From Lichtheimia corymbifera B2541 (lineage: Eukaryota > Mucoromycota > Mucoromycetes > Mucorales > Lichtheimiaceae), in NCBI GenBank assembly GCA_000697475.1, contig JNEU01001094.1, positions 50,794 through 114,793 of the forward strand: a stretch of DNA of 64,000 nucleotides. Reading direction: 5' to 3'. Below the pieces are notes generated by a model that saw nothing but the letters and a program-made list of their open reading frames with translations, had not been told where the DNA came from and made no database searches. Position numbers and translations under genes: made by a program. Below are positions 35,641 through 46,353 of this stretch, one piece after another. Numbering within the stretch: position 1 is the first letter of the stretch; every line of letters begins with the position of its first letter.

Positions 35641-36890
35641 AATATACCATCGAAGAGAAGACAAGAAATGATAGCCATACCATAAAGACTGATCAGTCAG
35701 GTAACCGACACAATGAGCACAGGTAACAATGATGCACTGGATAGGTCGTCACTACGACATGCATGAGTATTTCCATTCTATGGCCGATCAAAGAAACATA
35801 CCTTGATATTTACCAAATGATGGGGATTTTGTATGCGATAGACGAAAGAGATGGGTGATAATGATGATGGTGACAACAGCCTTGTTTATAGGCGGATGGG
35901 CGTGGGAATTGTTGTCCATGCAAGAAAGAGTAAGCCGTGATTGATGAAGCGGTCAAGGATCTTTGATATCAAAGGCAATGCGATATCACCCATTGATGGA
36001 TCCATTTACCACCAAGGAGAGAATGGTCATCGATGAAGGCGGTACTATCAATGCTGCATAAAGGTGTAGTGCATTTGTCGTTATGGGACTTCAGTGCTGC
36101 CGCTCGATATGCCCTTCGAAAGCAATCATACTACTGGTGTCGTAAGCTATCGCTGCAGCTGATTACGGTGCAAGACAAGTAAAAGGATTGAATGACGAGC
36201 GGAAGGCTGTACACGTTCATGGAGTCGATTGCTGGTTTATTCGTTGCTCAATGAGAACGCAAGCTCCAAGAGGTTGAGTCGCGCATGGAGTAGAGAACAA
36301 GGTGAACGCTGCTTCAAATGTCGACTGGCGTGTAATTAGATGGCAGATTAGAGGAGGAATGGGCTGAGTGAACGCATAATAAAAGTGTGGTTTACAGACA
36401 TGTCACGAGTGCTGGTGGTGACGAGATCGGGAACTACCGACAATGAATTTGATTTATCACAATGGGGCCACACTTGGCTCTTGATGCATGTTCAGCTCAA
36501 TCAGCTAGTCGCTCCTTATATCAAATCGATCGCTTTTAACATGATAAAACGTGGAGATGGCATTGCCATCATCACATCCCGATTTGGCTAACCATCGGCC
36601 CCAGTTTATGCATTTCATACCCGGCTGTTGGGATTATGATCACACATAGATCATCACAAATAGGATAGGGAGAAGGAAAGGATATGCTTGGTGTTGATTC
36701 ATTTATTCATCAATCGTACATTAGATCCGAATCACCGATCTCAGCCAAATTCATAGAGGATCGTAGAAGGATTCCAAATGCACATTCTAAATCGGGAACC
36801 TCCCCAAATCGACACTGCTGCCTGAGACACTCGATATGAATCTGACACTTGAGTTGATCGTATAATATAAGCAAAAGGCAAAAATTAACG
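35641..36890. other. Intergenic region, no supported gene
   Basis: About 1.25 kb between the decayed ORF and the RING/LON gene. Some of it may be further remnant sequence upstream of the pseudogene (around 35690), but no segment could be placed in a clear frame. Confidence 0.4.
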
Positions 36891-38183
36891 ATGTTTTCTT
36901 TTCCCCATCTTGCTTTTGCCATGGACTTGCTGTTACACTGTGCAGCATGCGAATCTTGCCTTTATGAACCAGTGACCCTTTCATGTGGATATACAGTGTG
37001 TAGCTCATGTATCCAACCACCTTCCAGTGATGCAACTGTGTTCGTCTGCCCTGCGAAACAATGCCATCAACCTACCCACTTGTTTGCAAGGAATCAGGTA
37101 GCAGCATATCACGTTGACAGCACTATTCAACGCATAATCGAAGCATTGTCAATGAACGGTGATATCAAGTCCCTCCTTTGCTGTCCTCAGTGCTATGATA
37201 CGCTATGCGAACCTGTGACAACACAGTGTGGACACACCCGTTGCTATGGTTGCTTGCTGAAGCTCAAATGCCAAGGAAAATCATGCACCGAATGTCAATC
37301 ACCTTTACCACACTACAACTACCTTAACCGCCAAGCTACCACCAACCGCCTACTTGATCAAATTGTGCGCTTTTTTGGATATTCGGAATTGCAGCAGCAG
37401 GTTGTTCGCCAACAAAACGAGTATCGCTCGCCATTGTTTACGACAGCATCGATTGTATTACCACGCCAACGTACACATTTTTCTCTTTTCAAACCATCGG
37501 ATCTATATCTCCTCAACAAAGCACTCTTGTATTCAAACGGCTCACTTTATTTACCAGTGTTCCATCACGTGCGATCTTCAACACCACCACGCTATGGCAC
37601 ATTGATTCAAGTTATTGGTGTGGAAGAGCGCTATTCCCCTATTACTGGAAAAGCCATCACGATCATCGTGAGGGGTCGTGAACGCATCAAGATATTGGAT
37701 ATTGAGCAAGTCATGGAGGATGGAATGGATATTATGGTGGCGACGTATGGACAAGTGCCTGTCAATGCTATGGATAATTGTGACATTGTGCGTACCACAG
37801 CATGCGATATTGAGATGTGTATTCGTCAACTAGCCGCACACGATACGACGATGGTATCACAGCAACAGCAATGCCATCATATGCTGACAACCCATGTTTC
37901 CGGTCTATTAGGACGTAAATGGTTGGAGGATATGCAGCAGCAACAAGGGCTATTACCATCCCCTGCAAAACCTGATTCTCTTGTGTGGTGGGTGGCAGTT
38001 GCATTGCCAATCAGTGTCGAGCAGCGTTACCGTTTGCTGTGCTCAGAGTCGTTGCAGCACCGCTTACACCTCGTGCTTTCTTGGATCACTCAGCTCAGCT
38101 CACAGTGGCAATATTGCCGCCGGATGGCTAACCAGGCTTTGGCTGCTGTATTTGACCAACAACCACACAAGAAGATGCTCTAA
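36891..38183 (+). CDS. RING-finger and LON-domain protein (LONRF-like)
   Basis: Probable E3 ubiquitin ligase combining RING fingers with a LON substrate-binding domain, as in animal LONRF proteins. Intronless, 430 residues; the Met at 36921 (MDLLLHCAAC) is an alternative start. The first RING-like region (about residues 17-62) has CAACESC...CGYTVCSSC...CPAKQC, with Tyr where the ring normally has His. The second (about 96-140) is a regular C3HC4 ring: CPQCYDTLCEPVTTQCGHTRCYGC...CTEC. The LON domain follows from about residue 190 (SLYLPVFHHV, RYGTLIQVIGVEE) and the C-terminus ends in predicted helices. The RING-RING-LON order is clear; the substrate and cellular role are unknown. Confidence 0.88.
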   Translation: MFSFPHLAFAMDLLLHCAACESCLYEPVTLSCGYTVCSSCIQPPSSDATVFVCPAKQCHQPTHLFARNQVAAYHVDSTIQRIIEALSMNGDIKSLLCCPQCYDTLCEPVTTQCGHTRCYGCLLKLKCQGKSCTECQSPLPHYNYLNRQATTNRLLDQIVRFFGYSELQQQVVRQQNEYRSPLFTTASIVLPRQRTHFSLFKPSDLYLLNKALLYSNGSLYLPVFHHVRSSTPPRYGTLIQVIGVEERYSPITGKAITIIVRGRERIKILDIEQVMEDGMDIMVATYGQVPVNAMDNCDIVRTTACDIEMCIRQLAAHDTTMVSQQQQCHHMLTTHVSGLLGRKWLEDMQQQQGLLPSPAKPDSLVWWVAVALPISVEQRYRLLCSESLQHRLHLVLSWITQLSSQWQYCRRMANQALAAVFDQQPHKKML

Positions 38184-39189
38184 ATTTACCACCCACCATT
38201 GCAGATACGCATGATCAGGAAGCTCAATATTCTCTCGTTTCAGCCTTTTTATTATGACTCTCGTCGTCGGGAACTTTCTGGATACCTTATCATCCTATGC
38301 CCATATCCAACCTCCTTCGTTGTATGCCTGTTATACCTTCTTCTACCTATATGCGCTTTTTCTTTTAGCTACTACAGCACCATCATCAATAAATCTTGGG
38401 GGGATTATCAATCGAATAAGAACAGAATGATTGGATCACCTCTATGCAAGGAGCTTTAGGGGTGGAAGTAAGAAGACTTTGTATATTATAGTGTTTGTAG
38501 ATGCGGATACGTACTACAGCATCAGCAGCAATGTGTATGTAATGTTGATATTCCACAAAGAAGACGACCAACGTTTCATCTTTCTTCCCACGTCATCCCT
38601 CAGCCATACTTGAAAGTGCTACAGGCTCGGACATTATCCAAGGCTCTCAAAAGAAAGTGATACACAACGCGCTTTGCAAACACAGTGGCACAAGTGTGAA
38701 ACCATGAAGCAGCACGTTCAACATGAAATGCCACCTGTCTGAATTTCAACCCTGCAGCCGTACAAGAACGAAAAAAGGAAGGTAACCCTCAGGTTATGCA
38801 GATTCATCATCCCCTTATGCAAATAGCAAATCCCAAATGTATATCGGATGCTAGATCTATGTTTGATATGAAGGAATGCAATGGGTGGTTGTGATATTGG
38901 GGATACGGGTAAAAAGAAAAAGAGAGATGCTGTACTACAACGATACATGTCAAATAAGAAGAAGCACATGCAAGAGGAGAAAGAGAGTGGTGTGGGATGT
39001 TGGATCATGTACCCAACCACAGGATTAAGCCTCCGATTTTGGCGTATGTCTACCAGCACCATCCCTTTCATCACGCTCCACACCACCCACCTCTTTTTTT
39101 CTTTTTCCCCTACTTTTCTTGCTTCCCATCCATCTTTTTCTTCTTCTCAACACTACTTCTCTTCATTCAATTCTTATCTTCTTCGCATC
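38184..39189. other. Intergenic region upstream of beta-tubulin
   Basis: About 1 kb without a supported gene. The last 100 bp are strongly C/T-rich and probably form the beta-tubulin leader or core promoter. Confidence 0.5.
39089..39189 (+). promoter_or_regulatory. Pyrimidine-rich leader of beta-tubulin
   Basis: Nearly continuous C/T tract directly upstream of the ATG, a common core-promoter or leader feature of highly expressed fungal genes. No TATA box is evident. Confidence 0.5.
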
Positions 39190-41010
39190 ATGAGAGAAAT
39201 CATTCACGTTCAAGCAGGTAAACTAAAATATCCTATCACCACCACCACAACAACGCGTTCGAACTCAGGTGGCTGTCAACCATTTTACTCATTGTCTCAT
39301 GGCTCTCGTTTCTTATAGGTCAATGTGGTAATCAGGTATGCAATTGATTCCTCTTTCGACAGTGCCCTTTCTCGAGATTGGGTTGAATGGGTTCCTCGTG
39401 TGAAGACAAGAGTGTCCCTTCAGGGGGGTTACAGCCAAGGGGGTGCAAGGGAACACGGAGGGCTGGCTGGCGGGGGGAGTTGTATTCTTTGGGGGTGCAC
39501 TCTATCTAACACACACTTTTTACAACGAATAGATTGGTCAAAAGTTCTGGGAAACCATCAGTCAAGAACATGGTATCGATGGCACAGGTGCTTATGCTGG
39601 TGACAATGACCTTCAATTGGAACGTATCAATGTCTACTATAACGAAGGCTCCACTGGCAAATATGTACCAAGGTAAATGTGATCCGTGTATGAGGATTGG
39701 TGATGGTACTCATATACAACAACAAACTAGAGCTGTGCTCGTTGATTTGGAACCTGCTACGATGGATTCTATTCGAGGCAGTACCTATGGCAAGCTCTTT
39801 CGACCAGACAACTTTATCCATGCTCAATCGGGTGCTGGTAACTCATGGGCCAAGGGTTACTACACCGAGGGTGCTGAATTGGTGGAATCTGTATTGGATG
39901 TGATTCGCAAGGAGGCTGAACACACTGATTGCTTGCAAGGCTTCCAGTTGGCTCACTCGCTTGGTGGTGGCACTGGCTCGGGTATGGGCTCATTATTGCT
40001 TTCCAAGATCCGCGAAGAATACCCAGATCGTATGTTGTGTACCTATTCAGTGGTGCCATCTCCCAAGGTCTCTGATACCGTCGTCGAACCTTACAATGCC
40101 GTCTTGACCGTGCACCAACTCGTGGAAAATTGTGATGCCACTTTTTGCATTGATAACGAAGCTCTCTATGACATTTGCTTCCGCACTCTCAAGCTTACCA
40201 ACCCAGGCTATGGTGATCTCAATCAACTCGTCTCAGCTGTCATGTCAGGTGTCTCTACCAGCTTACGTTTCCCCGGTCAACTCAATTCGGATTTACGTAA
40301 ACTCTTTGTCAATATGGGTAAGTGGAACGTATCTTTTATTCATCATATCACTCATTCGCTTTTATTCAGTGCCATTCCCTCGTCTTCACTTTTTCATGGT
40401 TGGCTTTGCACCTTTGACGGCCTTTGGTTCACAACAATACCGCAATTTGAGCGTCCCTGAGCTTACCGCACAAATGTTTGATGCTCGTAACATGATGGCT
40501 GCTTCTGATCCTCGTCATGGCCGCTATCTTACCGTGGCTACCATGTTCCGTGGTCGTCTTTCCACCAAGGAGGTTGAGAATCAAATGTTGGCTGTGCAGC
40601 AAAAGAACTCGTCTTACTTTGTGGAATGGATTCCTAACAGCGTCAAGACATCTTTGTGTGACATTCCACCTGTCGGTTTGAAAATGTCGGGCACGTTTAT
40701 CGGCAACAGCACCTCTATTCAAGAATTGTTCAAGCGTGTCAATGAGCAATTCACTGCCATGTTTAGGCGCAAGGCTTTCATGCATTGGTACACTGGTGAA
40801 GGCATGGATGAAATGGAATTCACCGAAGCTGAATCCAACATGAACGACTTGGTGTCGGAGTAAGTGTCTCACTTTTGAAACACAAGCAACATAAATATTC
40901 ATCCACACTCTTTTAGATATCAACAATACCAAGAAGCCACTGCCGATGAAGAAATGTTGGACGATGAAGAAGAATATCTCGAAGAGGATGAACAAGCATT
41001 GGACGATTAG
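39190..41010 (+). CDS. TUB2: Beta-tubulin
   Basis: Beta subunit of the tubulin dimer that builds microtubules. Six exons: 39190-39217, 39319-39335, 39533-39672, 39731-40317, 40370-40859 and 40917-41010, together 451 residues. The second exon is only 17 nt and supplies most of QCGNQ after [10 protein letters not shown]. The GTP-binding tubulin signature GGGTGSG is at residues 140-146. The C-terminal tail is acidic ([14 protein letters not shown]), as usual. Counting from Met1, residue 198 is Ala ([10 protein letters not shown]) and residue 167 is Tyr (CTYSVVPSP), while 200 is Phe. In benzimidazole-sensitive fungi these positions are Glu198 and Phe167. Intron 2 is unusually long (197 nt) and G-rich. 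The reading frame is intact, so this is a functional-looking copy; the species may carry other beta-tubulin genes outside the window. Confidence 0.97.
39336..39532 (+). other. G-rich 197-nt intron 2 of beta-tubulin
   Basis: Three times longer than other introns in the window. On the coding strand it has G-runs at about 39423, 39439, 39449, 39459, 39472 and 39491, each three to six G long, enough in principle for a G-quadruplex in the pre-mRNA. Confidence 0.6.
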
Positions 41011-41118
41011 TAATAGTTTTTCATTTACAAAGAAGGGGGATTGAAAGCAAAAAGAATAATCATAATACACAAAAGGTGTTTGGGGTCTCAAATAATCTAT
41101 ACAATGTATATATGCTGT

Positions 41119-41875
41119 TTAATGTTGTTGTGATCGATAAAGCCACACGGCCAAACCACCAATGACAGCTGCAGCAGCAGTGGTCCAGTTGATGCTGTTG
41201 CACAGGGATGACGTGGAGGCGTTTTGCACAGTATCCTTGGGATTGCAGTAATACTTTGCAAAGTAGTCGTTTTGGATCCATAAGAGCTTGTTGAATGCGG
41301 AAAGAGCCTTGGCTTCTTCTTCACGAGGCAAATTGAGAGAAAGAACACCACCCACAAGAGTAGTTTCGACATAGCCCATAAGTGCATTCATGTGAATGTA
41401 TTCGACATTGATACGGCTCTTCTTTTCGGGAGTGTCGGTATGGATCTTTGCAACATGATCCAAATAACGCAACATGCGTTCATCATAAGGGCCATCAAAG
41501 AGCTTCTCCAAGTAACGCTTCAAAAAGTCCTTGCGGAACTTGATTTGGTCCGAATTGGGGTTCAAGCTGTCCAAGTCATCGACCACCTTGCCTTGATAAC
41601 CTTCATTGCGTGGCAAAAAGTGCTTCCATGTGATATCATAACCATAGAGCTTGTCATAGACAGCATCCACCACAGCAGGAATCAATGGCTTAAGGCGAGG
41701 ACCAACCGTTTCAATGACCTTGATATCATCAGGACCTACATGACGTATGAGTGAGTGTGATCCTATGAGACGCGCTTTGTTGATACATACCAAAGTCCAT
41801 AAAGTTGGTCACGTATTGGAAACGGTAAGCACCATCAGTGTAGAGCTTGTCACGATCAATGTGTTGTTGTGGCAT
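41119..41875 (-). CDS. Protoglobin-like heme protein with C-terminal membrane anchor
   Basis: Globin of the protoglobin/globin-sensor type (PF11563), likely binding heme and O2, NO or CO. Exons 41875-41791 and 41735-41119 give 233 residues. The N-terminal helix region (YRFQYVTNFMDFGPDDIKVI) leads into the globin fold; LRYLDHVAKIHTDTPEKK contains the probable proximal His, and NVEYIHMNALMGYVETTL the following helix. After the globin part comes a short polar spacer and a hydrophobic segment (TTAAAAVIGGLAVWLY) ending four residues before the C-terminus, which is the form of a tail anchor (ER or mitochondrial outer membrane). No kinase, cyclase or methyl-accepting domain is attached. The gene ends 108 bp from the convergent beta-tubulin gene. 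The family call is by motif resemblance; the role in fungi is poorly known. Confidence 0.85.
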
Positions 41876-42677
41876 GGTCAAAAAAGTACAAAGAGTAGGG
41901 GGGGATGTTAGAAGGAGAAGAAAAGAATAATGAGATATGTTTATTTTCTGTCGATCAGCCAATTTTTATAGACAAGGATAAGCGGAGTAGGTAGGGTGTG
42001 CATCAGACGCGCAAGCGAACGTCAGCCGTAAAAGGTAACAAACAAAACCGTTCCTTAGAACGCACGCACAACCACGCCATGTCTCAGTGTCAGATCATTA
42101 TCCATCCGATTCCTTTGTGCAGATGCAATTGGTCAAGTTGTACTCGAAAAGGCAAGCAAACAAATGCGCTCGGGTAGAGTTTTCTCTTTTTTGGAAAACA
42201 AACAAATCGGATGAAAGAGCATGGTGTGGAGGAAAGAATGGAAAAGTTCACCAGATGACTCAACCAAGAAAAAAAAAAGTGGTTCCACTATTCTTCCGCA
42301 TAAGACGATGGAAAGGGTAAACTATAACATTTTTCTTTTTTGCCTTGTCGTAAAAAAAGCCATGCATGAATGACAAGGTATTGATGGTCCTTATTCTCAC
42401 ACGATTGAGCTTGCAGATGATAATGGATAATAGCTCGATCTCGATACGACACAAAGAGCCCACACCTTACCATGAGCCAATAATAATGAGGGCAGCGGAA
42501 GGAGTCGGATCTGGCTTTCATTCTCCAAAATGTATTTCCAAACTATTTCCGCATTGCTGGTTCTTTTGTGACACAAGCCGAGTTGCCGCACAATAGCAAC
42601 AATCTAGAAAAGTCCCTCCATGACAAATGCGTGTTATGTGGAAAATAGAATATGGAAGACTTTTTAATACAAACATA
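41876..42677. other. Intergenic region, no supported gene
   Basis: About 800 bp between the protoglobin start and the 3' end of the channel gene. Short overlapping frames on both strands show no motif. Confidence 0.5.
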
Positions 42678-45350
42678 TCAAGGTTTAACGATACAATGAT
42701 CATGGTGACCCGATCCATGCCGTTTGTCAACCATTTGACTGAGCTCGTCTAATGTTAAGGGGATACAATCATCTAGATTCCATTGTCTTTTTCCTGGATC
42801 ACGTGGTAGCCATAGCCGTCGTTCAAGCTGCTCAACCAAGGGTGGGTATGCAAATCCATCATCGTATCGTGGTTGATCTGAGGGATATACTGTCAAGGGC
42901 CGAATTTCTTCTTCTTCTTCCTTATTACTGTTGCTGCTTCCATCACCATCCTCCAAGTGGGATATGTCTTTGATCGTGATGCTGCTACTTCGGCTAGTGC
43001 TTCTCGGCGTAGTGATCTGCTGATGGATCCCATATCGTCCGTGCACATACCACGTTTTGAGATAAGACAGTTTCCAGATATCATCCACAGGATTAGCATG
43101 TACAATGTCAGGTAGCTGTGGGCGGGTCATTGTCGTGGAGCGCATATACTGCTTTGATAACTTGATTTTTGCCCATACGGTAAAGACAGAAAGTGGTATG
43201 ATAGCGGTAGCTGCAATCCACACTCCCTTGAGATACAACAAGCCCATCACCGTCATTTGGAAAATGAGCAATCCATCCGAGGTATAGCCTGCCATGCGCT
43301 GGTACAGGAAGCCATTCGACTCATATCGACGTACATAGCAATAGGCAAATTGGTGACGAAAGCAAACAAGCGCAAGAGAAAAATACAGGAGGGCAAAGAG
43401 TAGGATCAGAGGTTGGATGACTGAATAGGTCATGGAAATCACAAACACCAAAATGTGATTTGGGTAATAGTAGTAGAATGGGAACGACCAGGGTTGAGTA
43501 TGTCGAGCGAGTTTGCGAGGCGTATTGGAAATAAAGGGGATGGATGCGATCAAATGGCCAAAGAGCTGTGAACCGAGCTGAAGTAATTCCATTGCATGCG
43601 AGGAGCTGTTGAAGAGGATATAACTTAGGAAAAAGTTGGCTCCTTGTGGTAAAAACTTGGCCAGCAAGTGAATCACCCGTGCAGGTTCATGAAGTACATC
43701 CAGCATGGTGGATAGAAAAGTCGTGCCGAGAAGAAATACAATGAGAACGTTGAATATGGCAAAGCGATAATAGCGGCAAAGTACTGCATCCTCCAACTCT
43801 GAGTAAGATACAAAGTCTTGTTGCTTGGAAATAACTACATCAAACCATTAGCCCTCTATATGTTGACACTGTACTGTTATGATCCCATACCAAACAAGAT
43901 CCAAGGAAGTAGGCTCATGAATAGAGTCACCAGAAGCATTGGAAGGACATGCTGAACAAAAGATCTCACCAATGTTGAGCTTGCCAGAAAGGAATCAAGG
44001 AAACCGAGGTGTTGAGAGAGCGATTCGATCGATGTAAGACTAAGAATAAATGATACTGGAAAGAGCCAAAATATAGTCAACGACCTAGGGAACATGAGAT
44101 GTTAGACCTTATTTCGTTATATCCACAAAAAGAAGCTTACCATACTGCAACGAATACGGTCCATCTTCTCACTTGGCTCATCACCTTGTCTCTTCGTCCA
44201 CGACGTAGCAACCCTTCCCACATGACATCTCTTGGTTCAGGAGCCAACTGCGTTTGGAATACACCTGGTTTCCATGATGTGACAATCTGCGCACATAGTC
44301 TTGCTGATTCTAAGGATCTATTATAACAGCCATGAGTATCTTTGTTATATAAAGAGGGAGTCGATGCATGCATACTTGAAGGTAACAAAAGCCGTGCCAG
44401 TGGGCGTGCAATAGCGTGCTGACATGTGGTTAAGCTCACGTAGCCGTTCTATCTCTCGATCGATATCGTCAATCTTGTCCAGCAGATCGACAATGCCGTG
44501 GTGAGGTGGAATGCTTTGTATCCAGTTGGGTGTGATGCATCGACGTCCAAGGGTAATGAGGAGACGTTCAAGGCGATCGATATGTTGCATGCGTCTTTGG
44601 AGGGCGAGTTGAAGAGGTTCAGCACCTGCTTGACTTAGTAGACTCACGGTATCGACGGGGCCGACCTCTGACGAAAAGTGCTGGCGAAGAGCTTGAACAT
44701 TCCGTAGGTGATGCGGTACATTGGTGACAAGAACGGTGTAGGATCGTTTTTGGGGTTGTTGAAGAAGATGACAATGATTGGCGAACAGCAGCCAGAGCCA
44801 TCCCAGGGATATCAGAAATACAAATGCGGCATGGATCCAAACAACGGGCGTGTCATCTGGAACATTGGATATCGATAACCGAAAGAGAGTCGCATTACTA
44901 TGGAAATAGGCGATTTCATCATCGTTGCTCAAGGTAGGCGTGGATTGCCAGTGCACTGATAACAATGTAGGACACAGCAACAATGCAAGTAATGCAAGGA
45001 ATTGTACAGCCATCCGCAAAAATCGTAGATACATGGCCGCATCCAAGCCCACATGATCAATCATCCACGCTTCATCCAGCTTGATAGATCCCGTTAACCA
45101 TCCAAATGGCTTTGAAGATAACGTGTTGGTGCTATTCCTGATATATATGTTAGAGTAGCCTATGCATTCATGCAATAAAATCTTACTCTTGTAATCGTGT
45201 ACGTGGTGCAAATAAGGATTGCATGGATTTACGTGATCGAAGCAGCTCGAAACCGGTAACACAGACAATGGCAATCGTGCATGATATACCAAATGTCGTC
45301 GTCAGCCCCAGGAGGGTAGGTATATAGTATACTGTATTAATAGTTGCCAT
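42678..45350 (-). CDS. CSC1: CSC1/OSCA/TMEM63-type cation channel
   Basis: Membrane protein of the calcium-permeable, osmotically gated channel family (RSN1_TM, PHM7_cyt and RSN1_7TM domains). Five exons, 45350-45187, 45137-44376, 44317-44141, 44084-43891 and 43834-42678, give 817 residues in frame. The N-terminal helix is in MATINTVYYIPTLLGLTTTF. Next come the KPFGWLTGSIKLDEAWMIDHVGLDAAMYLRF region, a cytosolic domain with YTVLVTNVPHHLR and GTAFVTFKSLESARLC, then a cluster of membrane segments, among them FLPQGANFFLSYILF, a hallmark of the 7TM region. The C-terminus is cytosolic, with Ser- and Glu-rich stretches. It sits head to head with P450 no. 2. Yeast Csc1 is the best analogue; plasma membrane or internal location is not decided by the sequence. 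Confidence 0.93.
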
Positions 45351-46353
45351 GGAACAATGGGGGAATTGGGGTGGGTGGATGACAGAGAGTAAAAGATGAG
45401 ACACGCTGTGTACTACACTGGCAGGAGCACAACAAAGGTAAAGAGGTGAAAATGATGGATGAGAGGAAGGAGAGACAACAAGCGTTGTTGTTTCTGCTAG
45501 AAAACAAACAAATCTGGTTTCAAGAACTGTCAAGAGACGCTATCCACTCACAAAAGAATGCTATCTAGTTTCATTCAAAATGTTCACCTGCTGCTGTCTC
45601 GTCACTTTCTTTTCTCTCTCTTTCTCTTTCTTAATACACCTTTGTTTGTTTCGCCATCAGCAGAAATCTTGGTCAAGCTTACCTTTTCACATGATGAGAT
45701 GGGGTTATGCTGCTGAGCACCAGGGTGGTGAGAAAAAAGCACATCTCAATTACATGATATTGCTACTACCACCACAACAGCAGCATCGCGACCTTATATA
45801 TCCCCGCACCCATATGTAGACCATGAGGCCTATAGATGTGTGTGACTTTAAACACCCCATTCCTTGAAAAGCAGATAAGGCTACTAGATGGTAATAGTGG
45901 TAGCAGTGGAAACTCTAGCTCGAGAAAGTTGATGACATGAATAATGCATAATTTAGCTGGTATGAAATCTCGTGTTCAACTGTGGATTATAAACAGCGAA
46001 TGAGTACAAGAACCATGTGTTACCCACACACGATGTTTAAATTCTCCAAATGCTACACGGCGATAAATTCACTCATTGTGGCGAAGCACACTCTTCCCCA
46101 AATAAATCATTTGCAGCAGGTGCAAACTGCATCTCGTTATAGTGAATGCTCATTGAAAAGTAGGCTGCTGTAAAGTGAAAAGGTATACACAATACCTCAC
46201 AGCCGCACAAAACCATGTTAGAACATGGTTCGTGTTACACTGAGCTTGAAGGACGGTTTATGTACACCTTTGTAAGATCTCGAGCAACATCTTTTTTCTT
46301 TTCCCCCACTCTTCTCCCTCCTCCTCTTATACCTCCTTCTCTTTTTACCCAAC
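45351..46353. promoter_or_regulatory. Divergent intergenic region, CSC1-like channel / P450 no. 2
   Basis: About 1 kb between divergent starts. The 60 bp just before the P450 ATG are C/T-rich, as is typical here. No gene or clear TATA box is seen. Confidence 0.4.

Noticed and set aside
39421..39500. G-rich run considered as a telomere-like or rDNA fragment
   Set aside because: It lies within a well-defined tubulin intron and has no regular repeat unit.
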